Assembly (NCBI GenBank): GCA_025526915.1
Contig: JAHLKH010000065.1
Span: 1 to 64,000 of the forward strand
DNA: 64,000 nt
Reading direction: 5' to 3'
DNA from: Entophlyctis helioformis
Lineage: Eukaryota; Chytridiomycota; Chytridiomycetes; Chytridiales; Chytriomycetaceae
The notes under the pieces were generated by a model. The model saw only the letters and a program-made list of their open reading frames with translations, did not search any database and was not told where the DNA came from. The position numbers were made by a program, and so were the translations under genes. The first letter of the stretch is position 1, and each line of letters begins with the position of its first letter. Positions 19,649-29,042 of this stretch are shown here, in pieces.

Positions 19649-21181
19649 TTCATGACCTGCAATGAGTGCGTCCAGGTCAAAATCCCCGTGCAGAAAGTCA
19701 TCGTCCAGATCCCACTCCGCATCTGAATGTAGCTGTGCTTGCGCCTGGGCTGGCATTGGTGCAGGTGTGACTGGCACAGTCTCTGTTGCCGCATCTTGAT
19801 CCAACCGCAGGCGCTTCGGCGGAGACACAAGATTGATGTAGTTTCCCTCGGCGACGCCCATATGCTCCGCGGTGATTGGCTGCCCCCTTGGTTGGGCAGC
19901 AGAGGCTGATGCTCGATTGGCACTCTTGCTTGCACTGGCTTGGGCAGGTTGAAAATCATCGTCATCGTCATCGTCAGCCAAATCCAGGATCGCACGCTGT
20001 TGAGAGACGCGCTTTGATGGTGGCGTGACATGGCGCGTCAAAGTGCTTGCTGCTGCTGATGGTGAGGCTGGCGGTTGTTGTGCGAGCAGTGGTCGCTGAT
20101 GTTGTGGTGGCTGTTGCGGCACCGGTGCCTGCTGTTGCTGTTGCTGTTTCTGTGGCTGTTGCTGTGGCTGTTGCTGTGGCTGTTGTGCGCGTGGTTCCTG
20201 CATAAGGCTGCATGAAATCTGCCGTCAGCCTATTGCCAGAAGAAGAAACCATTGACGATGGCGGTCAGAGGCATACTTGAGTTTCTGCCGCAGCTGATCC
20301 TCGAGCCGGTCGATCGCGGGCTTTGTGTTCATCTCCACAACAGACCCGCCAAGGATGCGTGTGTTGGACGTGTTCAGCAACAGCGCTCCTCGCCGCACTC
20401 GCACATTCGACACAAAGATCTGCCACCGCGCACGCCATATCACCAGCGTCAGATGAGAGCCGAGTGTCCAAGACCCGCAGCAAGCCACACACGCGCAGTG
20501 CACCTTCATGCCCAGATCGCTCAGCAAGTCTATGCCCTGCAGCCGCCCATACTCCATTCCAATAAACTCTTGGCGGCCATCCGTGAGCGTCAGACGAAGC
20601 ATGTGTCGCTGCAACCGAACAGTCGACGCAGCATCGCCCGGAGCTCCTGCAAGCCCGCCAATGCCTGTCGCCTGTGTGCTGCCAACCTCGTGCTCGTCGT
20701 TGTTGTCCGCAGAAGCGGCAGCAGCGGCAGCGGCATGCGCCAGCTGCAGCAGAGACGTCGGATCGCCTCGCTTGGGCTTGCTCCCCAGGATCGAGTCCAG
20801 CTGGTGGTACGCACTCGTGCCAACCTCCTCGATCTGCATCACCTGCAGGAAGTATCCTGGCACGGCCGCAGCAGCCTCGGGAGTGCGACGAAGCGAGTCG
20901 GAATGGGGCGGCTGGCCCGGCTGGCCAGGCTGGGGAGCGAGCACAACGTCGTGCATGGACTGCACCGGCCCAGGCAGCACAGTGCTGTTGTCTGCAGGCG
21001 TTGCGGCCACCATCTCGGCCAGGTCGGCGTGCAGCACCTGCTCAAAGAACAGCGGCGGCACCTGCGCTGCAGACGGGGCGACCGACTGCACGTACTCGAG
21101 GCACTGCGACACCCACTCGGGGTCGATGCCGCTCAGGTTGTGTCTGGCCAGCAGGCTCTGCACGGCCGGCGGCACCACCAT
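18978..21181 (-). CDS. RMI1: RecQ-mediated genome instability protein 1 (RMI1)
   Basis: The first exon starts at 21181 (MVVPPAVQSLLARHN) and runs to 20504; later exons are 20277-20419, about 19614-20207, a short one near 19515-19590, one near 19300-19460, and 18978 to about 19220. The N-terminal helical part and OB fold are clear: PGYFLQVMQIEEVGTSAYHQ, then LTDGRQEFIGMEYGRLQGIDLL, then NVRVRRGALLLNTSNTRILGG. A Gln/Asp-rich linker contains a nuclear-like PPKRLRL. The C-terminal second OB fold is readable (VLIVNAIGWEARQQ, later LIQFITEQLGMGPSEMKRL), so this is the long, animal/plant-like RMI1, not the short yeast form. It would work with the RecQ helicase and topoisomerase III in double Holliday junction dissolution. 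The boundary near 19500 is uncertain. Confidence 0.82.
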
Positions 21182-21299
21182 CGTCGCCAACGTCCAAGTG
21201 ACGAGTTTCGGACAAAGATGATGATTTCATTGGACATGGACACGTACAGCAAGAAACAGATCTGGCTCAGATCTGGCTCAGACAGGCCTGGATTGGCGC

Positions 21300-22520
21300 T
21301 TACTCGAGAGGGTTCTCGACAGACTCCTTGCCTGGGATCGCGAGACCACCGCCAGCCGCGACGCCGCCGTTGCCGCCAGTCTGTCTGCGCTCAAGGGGTT
21401 CTCGACGGACTCCTTGCCTGGGATCGCGAGACCACCGCCAGCCGCGACGCCGCCGTTGCCACCAGTCTGTCTGCGCTCGAGAGGGTTCTCGACAGACTCC
21501 TTGCCTGGGATCGCGAGACCACCGCCAGCCGCGACGCCGCCGTTGCCACCAGTCTGTCTGCGCTCAAGGGGGTTCTCGACGGACTCCTTGCCTGGGATCG
21601 CGAGACCACCGCCAGCCGCGACGCCGCCGTTGCCACCAGTCTGTCTGCGCTCAAGGGGTTCTCGACAGACTCCTTGCCTGGGATCGCGAGACCACCGCCA
21701 GCCGCGACGCCGCCGTTGCCGCCAGTCTGTCTGCGCTCAAGGGGTTCTCGACGGACTCCTTGCCTGGGATCGCGAGACCACCGCCAGCCGCGACGCCGCC
21801 GTTGCCACCAGTCTGTCTGCGCTCGAGAGGGTTCTCGACAGACTCCTTGCCTGGGATCGCGAGACCACCGCCAGCCGCGACGCCGCCGTTGCCGCCAGTC
21901 TGTCTGCGCTCGAGAGGGTTCTCGACAGACTCCTTGCCTGGGATCGCGAGACCACCGCCAGCCGCGACGCCGCCGTTGCCACCAGTCTGTCTGCGCTCGA
22001 GAGGGTTCTCGACAGACTCCTTGCCTGGGATCGCGAGACCACCGCCAGCCGCGACGCCGCCGTTGCCGCCAGTCTGTCTGCGCTCGAGAGGGTTCTCGAC
22101 AGACTCCTTGCCTGGGATCGCGAGACCACCGCCAGCCGCGACGCCGCCGTTGCCGCCAGTCTGTCTGCGCTCAAGGGGGTTCTCGACAGACTCCTTGCCT
22201 GGGATCGCGAGACCACCGCCAGCCGCGACGCCGCCGTTGCCGCCAGTCTGTCTGCGCTCAAGGGGGTTCTCGACAGACTCCTTGCCTGGGATCGCGAGAC
22301 CACCGCCAGCCGCGACGCCGCCGTTGCCGCCAGTCTGTCTGCGCTCAAGGGGGTTCTCGACAGACTCCTTGCCTGGGATCGCGAGACCACCGCCAGCCGC
22401 GACGCCGCCGTTGCCGCCAGTCTGTCTGCGCTCGAGACCGTTGCCGCGAGAGATTGGCGCGGCAGAGGTCGAGGCCAGGAGAGCAACGAAAGCGGCGAGA
22501 AGAGCAAGTCCAGTGCGCAT
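21300..22520 (-). CDS. Secreted tandem-repeat protein with an Arg-Arg (Kex2-type) site in each unit
   Basis: The ATG is at 22520. A signal peptide (MRTGLALLAAFVALLAS, cleavage near TSA-AP) and a short pro-region ending LERR precede 13 near-identical 87-base units at 21303-22430. Each encodes 29 residues beginning QTGGNGGVAAGGG, continuing LAIPGKES and ending VENPLERR. Dibasic ends suit Kex2 cleavage followed by carboxypeptidase trimming, releasing Gly-rich peptides of about 27 residues with N-terminal Gln. Units 6, 5 and 2, counted from low coordinates, are 86 bases, each missing one C in a C run. As written, the frame breaks after the eighth unit and stops at 21651-21653. The original frame meets a TAA at 21300-21302 directly after the last unit, showing that the whole array was once coding. 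A TATA box lies upstream. No family recognised. Confidence 0.7.
21303..22430 (-). repeat. 13-unit, 87-base direct tandem repeat
   Basis: Unit starts on the plus strand fall at 21303, 21390, 21476, 21563, 21650, 21736, 21822, 21909, 21996, 22083, 22170, 22257 and 22344. Ten are 87 bases and three (21390, 21650, 21736) are 86. Variation is confined to a few alternating sites (CTCGAGAGGG or CTCAAGGGGG at the unit start, ACAGAC or ACGGAC, GCCGCC or GCCACC), implying recent unequal exchange or gene conversion. Confidence 0.95.
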
Positions 22521-22586
22521 TGTGTGTGTTGGCTTGTTGGATCGCTGCTGTCGGGATGCCTGGACTCCAAGGGGATCTCAGGTCCG

Positions 22587-22594
22587 CTTTTATA
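22587..22594 (-). promoter_or_regulatory. TATA box of the Kex2-type repeat gene
   Basis: TATAAAAG reads on the minus strand about 67 bases before the ATG at 22520, in otherwise GC-rich sequence. Housekeeping genes in the window show no such element. Confidence 0.6.
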
Positions 22595-23631
22595 CCTGGC
22601 CTCGAGTGTGGCAAAGACGAGAGAGACAGAAGCGCTCACTCGGCAAAAGGGGTCAACTCCCGCCCGTCTCGAATGCTGGGCAGTGATGGCCAGCCTCCGC
22701 CTGTGTCGGAGTAACGCTGTCGCAGGCCGAGCATGCATCCGACACGCATCTGGCACGCATCCGACACGCATTCGTTGTGCATTCGGCGTTCATCTGGCAT
22801 GCAGTCGGCGCAGACAACAACGAGACGCTGGGCAGAGCGACCCTCGCGGCATTCAGGTTGAGCGTTGTGGCGGTGATGAAGCGGGCGGATGATGGCAACT
22901 CCGACTGCTCGTGTTGCTTTCGTCTCCGTTCGATGCAACGCGATCCATCGCTGATGAAGATGAGCGCGCATGACGACGAAGCGGCACGCTGCACACAGCA
23001 CACGGCACATGCATGGCTGCTGGGCATTTCAGCTCGAGGAAACGTGGACGACCTCAGCCCGCCCCTTGGGCCGACGCTCTCGCTGCCCGCTGTCCGCCCG
23101 TTGTCCGCCCGTTGTCCGCCCCCGTCAACAGCCACCTCCCGAGTCCCCATTTTGGTCCCGCTCGGCACTTTGATTCGCCATGGTGGACACATTCGTCGGC
23201 CGGACGGGCGGAGGTCGGGTGCATCGGAAGCAATGTTGATCGCACCCCTTGAGCATTGGCCTCTGGACCCTTGCCGGCCCAACCTTACCCTGTCCTCCGC
23301 CCGTCCGCCCGGCCTCCGCCCCAAACATCCGCCCTGATCCAGTGTCGAGCGTTTGTGCTCTGTGTGACGGAGATGCGCTTGCTCCAGGGATCTTGCTCCT
23401 GGTCATGCTGCCTTGTATCACGGCTGAAAACGGTGGCTGCGCAAGCGGCGAACCGTCCTGTTGGATTGGGAATGCAGGTGTATAGAGGATATTATCTCAT
23501 TTTTTCAATCAGCAACACTGTCGAACCAGCATTCCACGGACAACATGGTGCTCAAAGCAAGGAGAAGCAGCGCAACGGATTGTGTCAATAAGGTATATAT
23601 TTTGTTAATCGAAAATTTCGAACAAGAAGGA
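22595..23631. other. Non-coding spacer with short direct repeats
   Basis: I see no convincing gene. The region includes copies of a CATCyGrCACG-like 10-mer at 22733-22800, GTCCGCCC repeats at 23080-23130, and another CCGCCC-rich block at 23290-23335. Open frames here are repeat-driven and lack recognisable content. Confidence 0.5.
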
Positions 23632-23704
23632 GCTTCGATGGCGCAGTCGGTAGCGCGTGAGTCTCATAATCTCGAGGTCGTGAGTTCAAGCCTCACTCGG
23701 AGCA
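23632..23704 (+). tRNA. tRNA-Met (CAU), elongator type
   Basis: A 73-base cloverleaf without intron. The acceptor stem GCTTCGA pairs with TCGGAGC (one G-U), followed by discriminator A. The anticodon loop is CTCATAA, giving CAU. The T arm has GAGTTCAAGCCTC as B box, and the D arm TGGCGCAGTCGGTAGCGCG as A box. A T7 run at 23709-23715 is the Pol III terminator. An AT-rich TATA-like stretch (GTATATATTTTG, about 23593) precedes it. The loop and stems fit elongator rather than initiator tRNA-Met. Confidence 0.95.
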
Positions 23705-23958
23705 ACTTCTTTTTTTGCACTTGCCAAGTACGGCAATCGCCAGAGCCTGCAACTCGCTGCTTGGGCTCGCATTGAGCACGCATACTTGGACGTCTGCAGT
23801 CCAGTCCGGCTTTCCCTTTTTGCCAGCTTTGTGAGCTTGTGCTGGCCGAAAGCAGCGTCATGAAGGATCAGCAAGATGTATGGTCGGTTGTAAAGATGTA
23901 TTGGCAAAGATGGATAAGAATAGTGGATGCAATGTAGTGTGGCAGCAAGTCGGCACCG

Positions 23959-24369
23959 TCAAGGAGTGGTGCCGCTCAGTCTCTGTCGGTGGAAGCGCTG
24001 ACAGCGGCAGCAGCAAGCGCGTCTAAACCAACGCGTGGTCGTCCGCCTACTCCTTGGGAAGCTGGAAACCACCACTGCCGCCGCCGTTGGCGAGTGCTGG
24101 TCCGTCGGCGATCTCGGAGCGGCTCGGAGCAGACTCCTTGGGAAGCTGGAAACCACCGCTGCCACCGCCGCCGTTGGCGAGTGCTGGTCCGTCGGCGATT
24201 CGGAGCGGCTCGGAGCAGACTCCTTGGGAAGCTGGAAACCACCGCTGCCACCGCCGCCGTTGGCAAGCGCAGGGGCCACCTGCTTGACGCTATCGTCTGT
24301 GCCAGTAGGGACTGGAGCGGCAGCAACTGTTGCGACAAGGGCCAGGAGAGCGATAAGGATGTTGCGCAT
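23959..24369 (-). CDS. Second secreted Gly-rich repeat protein, frame-shifted paralog
   Basis: The ATG at 24369 begins a signal peptide (MRNILIALLALVATVAAAPVP), then TGTDDSVKQVAPAL and a Gly-rich motif NGGGGSGGFQLPKESAPSRS. Units start (minus-strand ends) at 24051, 24135 and 24221. Spacings are 84 and 86 bases, explained as an 87-base, 29-codon unit with a three-base and a one-base deletion. After the first copy, the one-base loss moves translation into a Ser/Pro/Arg-rich frame ending at 23959. In the original frame a TAG follows PKE of the last copy at 24048-24050, as in the 21300-22520 gene. Shared period, secretion signal and GG..P.KES motif indicate paralogy. It has no Arg-Arg sites. Function unknown. 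Confidence 0.6.
   Translation of the reverse strand: MRNILIALLALVATVAAAPVPTGTDDSVKQVAPALANGGGGSGGFQLPKESAPSRSESPTDQHSPTAAVAAVVSSFPRSLLRAAPRSPTDQHSPTAAAVVVSSFPRSRRTTTRWFRRACCCRCQRFHRQRLSGTTP
24051..24300 (-). repeat. Three imperfect 84-87-base units in the second secreted repeat gene
   Basis: TCCTTGGGAAGCTGGAAACC recurs at 24051, 24135 and 24221 on the plus strand. The copies differ by one missing GCCACC triplet pair element and by ATCTCGG versus ATTCGG. Confidence 0.85.
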
Positions 24370-24434
24370 GATGACTGGGACTGGATGCGAGTCGGTGTGC
24401 TGATGCCTGGCTGTTGAGGGGCGAGATGGCCGGC

Positions 24435-24443
24435 ATTTTATGC
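24435..24443 (-). promoter_or_regulatory. TATA-like element of the second repeat gene
   Basis: GCATAAAAT reads on the minus strand about 66 bases upstream of the ATG at 24369, the same spacing as the TATA box of the larger repeat gene. Confidence 0.5.
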
Positions 24444-25178
24444 AGTGTGCACGCAGTGGCAGGGGTCCAGGGGTTCAACACGGGTCCTCGTTCATGCAGC
24501 AAGGAAGGTCAGGTTTGCGTTGAAGGCGGCGAAATGATCTGGGCTGGACGAGACTGAAAGAGCGCGGACGAGACTGAAAGGCAGTGGACGGGACTGAACG
24601 GGACTGAGAGGGACACAAGCGCAAGCATGAGCCAATGCATGAGCCAGTGCATGAGCCAATGCATGAGCCAGTGCATGAGCCGTGCGCTGAACCTCCGCTC
24701 AGGGTCCTTTCAGTCTCGGGGTCGTCGGTGCGGGTCAGATGCCGCCAGACGTGTGACCGGCAGCGTCGGCTCGGCCATGTCTCCGGATGGCGACGGCCGG
24801 ACAAACTTGGCTCCTCTCGGCTCGGCTCGACCCTGGCCTCCACCATTGAGCCCAACTCTGACTCGGCTTCCAACCCCATCACCACAGCCACCTGTCTCTT
24901 CTGATCTGCATTTGCACTGCTATGGCTGTCTGCCAGTCAATCCATGTCTTGCATATCCAATACATCACACAGGGTCCATATCATGCATATCCGACACACC
25001 ATACAAGATACGCAGCATCAACTGGTGGATGTGTGCAAGGGCCGCATTCAATCATTACACTCGTGCATTCTGGCCCAAAAGTGTAGGCGTCGTCACGGCA
25101 GCTGAAGAGGAGACAGATCGACGTCAGAGCAGCTGAAAGGCGACGAGCAGTAGGATTCGGAATCAGACTGCGTCAAGT
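24444..25178. other. Non-coding spacer with minisatellites
   Basis: No gene is recognised. The spacer has GGACGAGACTGAAAG-like repeats at 24540-24605 and a 12-base minisatellite at 24625-24681. The remainder is unremarkable. Confidence 0.5.
24625..24681. repeat. 12-base minisatellite (GCATGAGCCAAT/GT)
   Basis: Nearly five copies alternate between GCATGAGCCAAT and GCATGAGCCAGT, a higher-order 24-base period. Confidence 0.85.
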
Positions 25179-26328
25179 CTATGACCACGAGGGTGGTGTG
25201 GCAGCAGCATCGTTCCATTTGCTGCAGATGCAGTATTTGGTATAGCAGCAGTAACCGTAGTCGGCTTTGCTGGGGCCTGGGCTGCTGTGCAACGTGTGTT
25301 GGATACAGCTCTTGGCTGTAAGTCGTCGGCGACTGGCCAAGTGTTGGCCGCACGCTCCGCAGTGACGGCCGTCGCTCGAAATCGCACCTTCGCCGTCATC
25401 AAACTCGTCGAAGGAACGCTTTCGACGAGCTACCGGAGACGAGCCACGTGCATGGCTGCCTGGCATCATCACGCCGCTTAGCCCAAGGCCGACAAGTTGG
25501 CTACCTGTTGAGTTACTCAATTGAGCCGGCGTGGTAGCCTCGTCGAATCCGGCCTCTATGTGAGCATCCGTGTTGCTGATGCTGCTGATACTGATGATCT
25601 CGCGTTGAACATGCGACGATCCAGTCGACGCCGACGATCTTGACAAGACAGGCGACGACGGCGAGGTTGACGAAACCGACAAGATTGAGGGGGACTCCGG
25701 CAGCCCGTACTGCCCGCTGTAATTGGTCATTGGGCCGGCGGCTGACGACGACGGCGTGGTTGCCCGCGATGAAGGGTAAGAACACGCTCTTGCAGATATC
25801 GTCGTCAATAGCGTTGACGCTCGTGATGGCTGGCTATCTGTCGATGCATACCATGAAGGACACCGCGACACCTTGTCCGATGCCTCGCTCCGAGGCGGCT
25901 TGCTCGCGTGGCGTCGTGCCTGTCCAAACAATGATCCATAGCAATTCCAATCCGTCAGCCAGGCGGCCGGTCATCCAGACACGCTGCAGCCAAGCCACAA
26001 AACAACATGCAAGCAGAGCCGGCACTGCGACAGATGCAGCAGCAAGAGCCAGCCATGCTGATGCTGCTGCTGCTGCCGCCCTTGAGCATAGCCGTAGACG
26101 GGCGATCCACATCATCCGATGCATGACACTTACAGCTGCAATGCAGTCGAGAAGAGCATATTGCCGGAGCTTGTCTCGAGCGTCTCGCAGAAATGCGTCC
26201 GTTCGCGGGGTTTCCACGGCGAGAGTGGTGCGTGGCGGACGGCGGAGGGCTTGTACCAGCGGTACGGTGCGAAGCGGTGCAGCTGATAAAGGGGGTGGCC
26301 CAAGTGCCGTCGTCGCTGTGGTTTGCAT
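25179..26328 (-). CDS. Hypothetical Ser-rich protein with C-terminal cysteines
   Basis: Exons 26134-26328 and 25179-25919 join in phase 0 across a 214-base intron (GTAAGT...CTGAC...GGACAG) to give 311 residues. The first exon encodes MQTTATTALGPPPLSAAPLR and a helix TDAFLRDARDKLRQYALLDC. The second is Ser/Thr-rich, with a basic-acidic patch ARRKRSFDEFDDGEG and a Cys-rich end (HCGACGQ, YCCYTKYCIC). If the intron were kept, a hydrophobic Ala/Val/Leu segment would be inserted in frame for part of its length. I recognise no family. The ATG has a good context (GCGACAATGC). Support is only the open frame and splice signals. Confidence 0.35.
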
Positions 26329-28095
26329 TGTCGCAATGTATGCCTGCTTGATTGTCAAAATGAAAGTCTTGGGCAGAAGCGCAAGTCGGCGTTGTGGATT
26401 GAAAACGGCTGGTGCTGTGGATCTGGCGAGCTGTAACGGTGGCTCAGCATGGGCTGTGATGCAGCTACGTGATCTCGCCTGATGCTCGCAGTCTTGCAAG
26501 CGATCCATCTGTCTGTCTGTGAATGGGAATGTGCCTGATTGCTGCCGATGCATCGCAGTTGACCTGCAACGACCAAAGAGCGAATCTGTCCATCGATGGC
26601 GTGTGAGACGGACGACGACGAGGCGGGCTGCACGGACATCTCATGGACACCGCACAGAGCCACCAGGGACAGAGGCGAGTGTTGGATGCTGCTGCTCGAG
26701 TCGTTGGCGTGCCTGACTGCTGCAGAGCATTGGATGCAGCCAGCCAGCCAGCCAGCCAGCCCGTCTTGGGTGGATGGATCCATGGACGTTGTCGCGACGA
26801 CCACTGCGAGCACCATCAAGGCTGTCTCGTGCATGGGCAGCGTGTGCGGGGCGAGAGGGCGGGAGCGAGGAGGGCACACTGGCGGCCGTGGCATCAAGCA
26901 CCAGTGACAGAGCATCGCACGCCTGCAACTGGCCGCACGCTTGGCTGACTCGGTCTCGCAGTCGTCGTCGTTGCGGCTGCTGTTGGTGCCGTGAGATGGA
27001 CAGCACACATGAACGCGAGACACGCACAGCCTGCATGCGGACTCGGACGCGACTGACCAGGCGGGGCGACCAAGCGAGTGCAGCACAACAGGACGCTCTC
27101 TGTCACATCCAACAGCACGCCAAGAGCACGTCAGCAGCACTCTACGATCCAGTGGCAGTCCAACGCAGTCCAACAGCGACGATCAAGCAGCCACTCGACT
27201 GCAAGTGTTCACACGGGACGGACAGACGCATGCATCTGGCCATCCAAGCCACTCGCACACAAGCCACGCCAAGTGGACAGAGAGTCAAGCCAAGCCATTC
27301 CGGTCAAGTGGGCAGAGAGCCAAGAGTCCCGTGGCTCGCACAGTCCGAGTGACCAACACCAGCCTCTTGGGGGCAGCAACTGGCTGCTGTTGGTTGCGCA
27401 GACTGTGCGGCATGAGCGATCGACTGACGCATGTCTGGCACTGCAGGGCTGCTGCGCTGTGGAGCAAGGCGGGCTGGAGAGGCTGGGCTTGTGGAGAGCT
27501 GCTTCGCAGGACTGCTGGCTGCTCGCTGCTGGCTGTTGGCTGTTGGTGGTGGGAGGGATGGGAGGGATGGTGGGTACATGGCTGTGAGGGGCGAGTGGAT
27601 GGACAGCAGACGGACGGCTGGCTGGTGAATAAGTGTCGGTTGGGAGTGGGAGTGGCAGGCGTATGCAGACTGGCAGGACGTGGTGGCAACAGCTGTCAGC
27701 AGCCGGCTGTGGCATGCCGGCTGTTGCTGTTCCCGCCGCCGTTTGTTGTTGCTGGTCCAAGATGCGCTTCGGATCGTGGCTGGCTGGCTGGCTGGCTGGC
27801 TTGTGCTGGCTGCCGCTCTCGGCAAGACAGCAAGGCGAGTGGGGCGGGCGATCGGTGGGCTGCACAGCACTGGCTGGCATCCACAACCAAGGCAGGCTTG
27901 GACAGCCTCGCTCAGTCTCGCACAGTCGACAACGGCAGCCGCCACGCACAGACACGTTTCCTGTCCAAGTGGCAATGCCGCCACAGCAGCCAATCAGCCG
28001 TCGCCAGCTCGATCTGTGCCAAGCCATCGTCATCAAGTGGCCAAGCAGATGCTGCACCACACAGGCTGTCTATCTGCCTGTCTGCACCAGCAGCC
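26329..28095. other. Low-complexity intergenic region
   Basis: About 1.8 kb without a gene I can support. It is filled with CAGC/GCTGG tetranucleotide runs (26740-26763, 27778-27803) and purine-pyrimidine-skewed short repeats. These open long frames on both strands, none with protein-like composition. Confidence 0.5.
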
Positions 28096-28102
28096 TATAA
28101 AA
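28096..28102 (+). promoter_or_regulatory. TATA box of the small ORF at 28171
   Basis: TATAAAA lies 69 bases before the ATG, followed by a CT-rich stretch and CATCAACAGCCAACAGCC leader. The spacing matches the two TATA boxes of the secreted repeat genes. Confidence 0.55.
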
Positions 28103-28170
28103 GCCATCGGCTGTTCCTCTCTCGCTTGCTCAGCATCAACAGCCAACAGCCAACGCTCTCTGCATCCAAC

Positions 28171-28401
28171 ATGATCCATGACAACGTCCACGCATCTGCA
28201 CTCGCTTCGGCTGGCTTCCCTCCCATCACAACTCGCTCGGCTGCTGCACCAAAGCCAAGTGCCACATCGGCATCCATCTCGTCTGGCAGCACGCTGTCGC
28301 CTGCACATGGCTCCAACACGATCAGCAAACGCACGAGCTCGCTCGAACTCGCGCAGATGAATCCTGCACTGTCTGCACCCATGGCCCTCCGTCGTCTCTG
28401 A
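28171..28401 (+). CDS. Small Ser/Ala-rich basic protein, unknown
   Basis: A 76-residue single-exon frame, beginning MIHDNVHASALASAGFPP and ending ALSAPMALRRL. It is Ser/Ala/Pro-rich with a possible basophilic-kinase site (KRTSS) at residues 53-57. There is no signal peptide and no known domain. The reason to believe it is the canonical promoter layout: TATAAAA, then a CT-rich tract, then an A-rich leader (GCATCCAACATG). It could instead be a non-coding transcript. Confidence 0.4.
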   Translation: MIHDNVHASALASAGFPPITTRSAAAPKPSATSASISSGSTLSPAHGSNTISKRTSSLELAQMNPALSAPMALRRL

Positions 28402-28697
28402 TCTGCATCCAAGACACGCAGCATCGCTCGCTCTCTGTCGATATCCTGCACATCCTGAACATCCAGCCAATACATCCATTCATCCATCTTCAGCTGTCCA
28501 TTCATGCAGCCATCCGCAAGCCTTGAAAGTCTGCTGATATATGCACACGAATGAACCAAAAGTGCAACAATATTGGTCAACAACCATCAGCCAAATGTGC
28601 CAAGATGCGATGGAATACTCTGCAAATGGTTGTTTGGTGATGCAGTTGACGCGGCAATATTCGAGTATGCACAGGGCACATCTGAGGATGTGAAAGC

Positions 28698-28770
28698 GGG
28701 CTTATGGCGCAATGGATAGCGCGTCTGACTACGAATCAGGAGGTTCCAGGTTCGACCCCTGGTAAGCTCG
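28698..28770 (+). tRNA. tRNA-Arg (ACG)
   Basis: A 73-base cloverleaf without intron. The acceptor GGGCTTA pairs with TAAGCTC (one G-U), discriminator G. The anticodon loop CTACGAA gives ACG, read as ICG after editing. The B box is GGTTCGACCCC and the A box TGGCGCAATGGATAGCGCG. A T5 run at 28777-28781 terminates transcription. Confidence 0.95.
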
Positions 28771-29042
28771 ATCTCACTTTTTGCCAATCTGGGCATCGCC
28801 TTTCCTTTTGCCACTCTCGCCAGAGTCTTTTGCCCAGAACCCACTGTGCACCACGCAGCATACTTTATGGATACATCACCATGGACGTGTCGGACCAGGG
28901 GGGTGACATAACTGAGGGATCTACGCACGGCCTAAAGCTCGAAAGGGTATGGCATCTAGTGTCTTTGGGACTGGGAATCTTCTTGGAATGAATGTTGGCA
29001 CAAAATGGCATGTTGTCTATCATAGGGCGTGCGCAATAGTCT

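Noticed and set aside
21303..22430. CRISPR-like or centromeric satellite
   Set aside because: Units are contiguous with no unique spacers, the organism is eukaryotic, and the repeat is coding with a signal peptide and terminal stop.
20252..22892. Long plus-strand open frames (820 and 492 codons) through the 87-base repeats
   Set aside because: They are antisense to RMI1 and to the secreted repeat gene. The repeat leaves several frames open because its period is a multiple of three. The minus strand has the signal peptide, dibasic periodicity and TATA box.
22777..23337. 186-codon plus-strand frame
   Set aside because: Composition follows the GTCCGCCC repeats; there is no domain, no promoter and no splice support.
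27205..28401. 398-codon plus-strand frame
   Set aside because: Trp/Cys-rich translation of GCTGG-type low-complexity DNA with no domain. Only its last 76 codons, downstream of the TATA box, are plausible.
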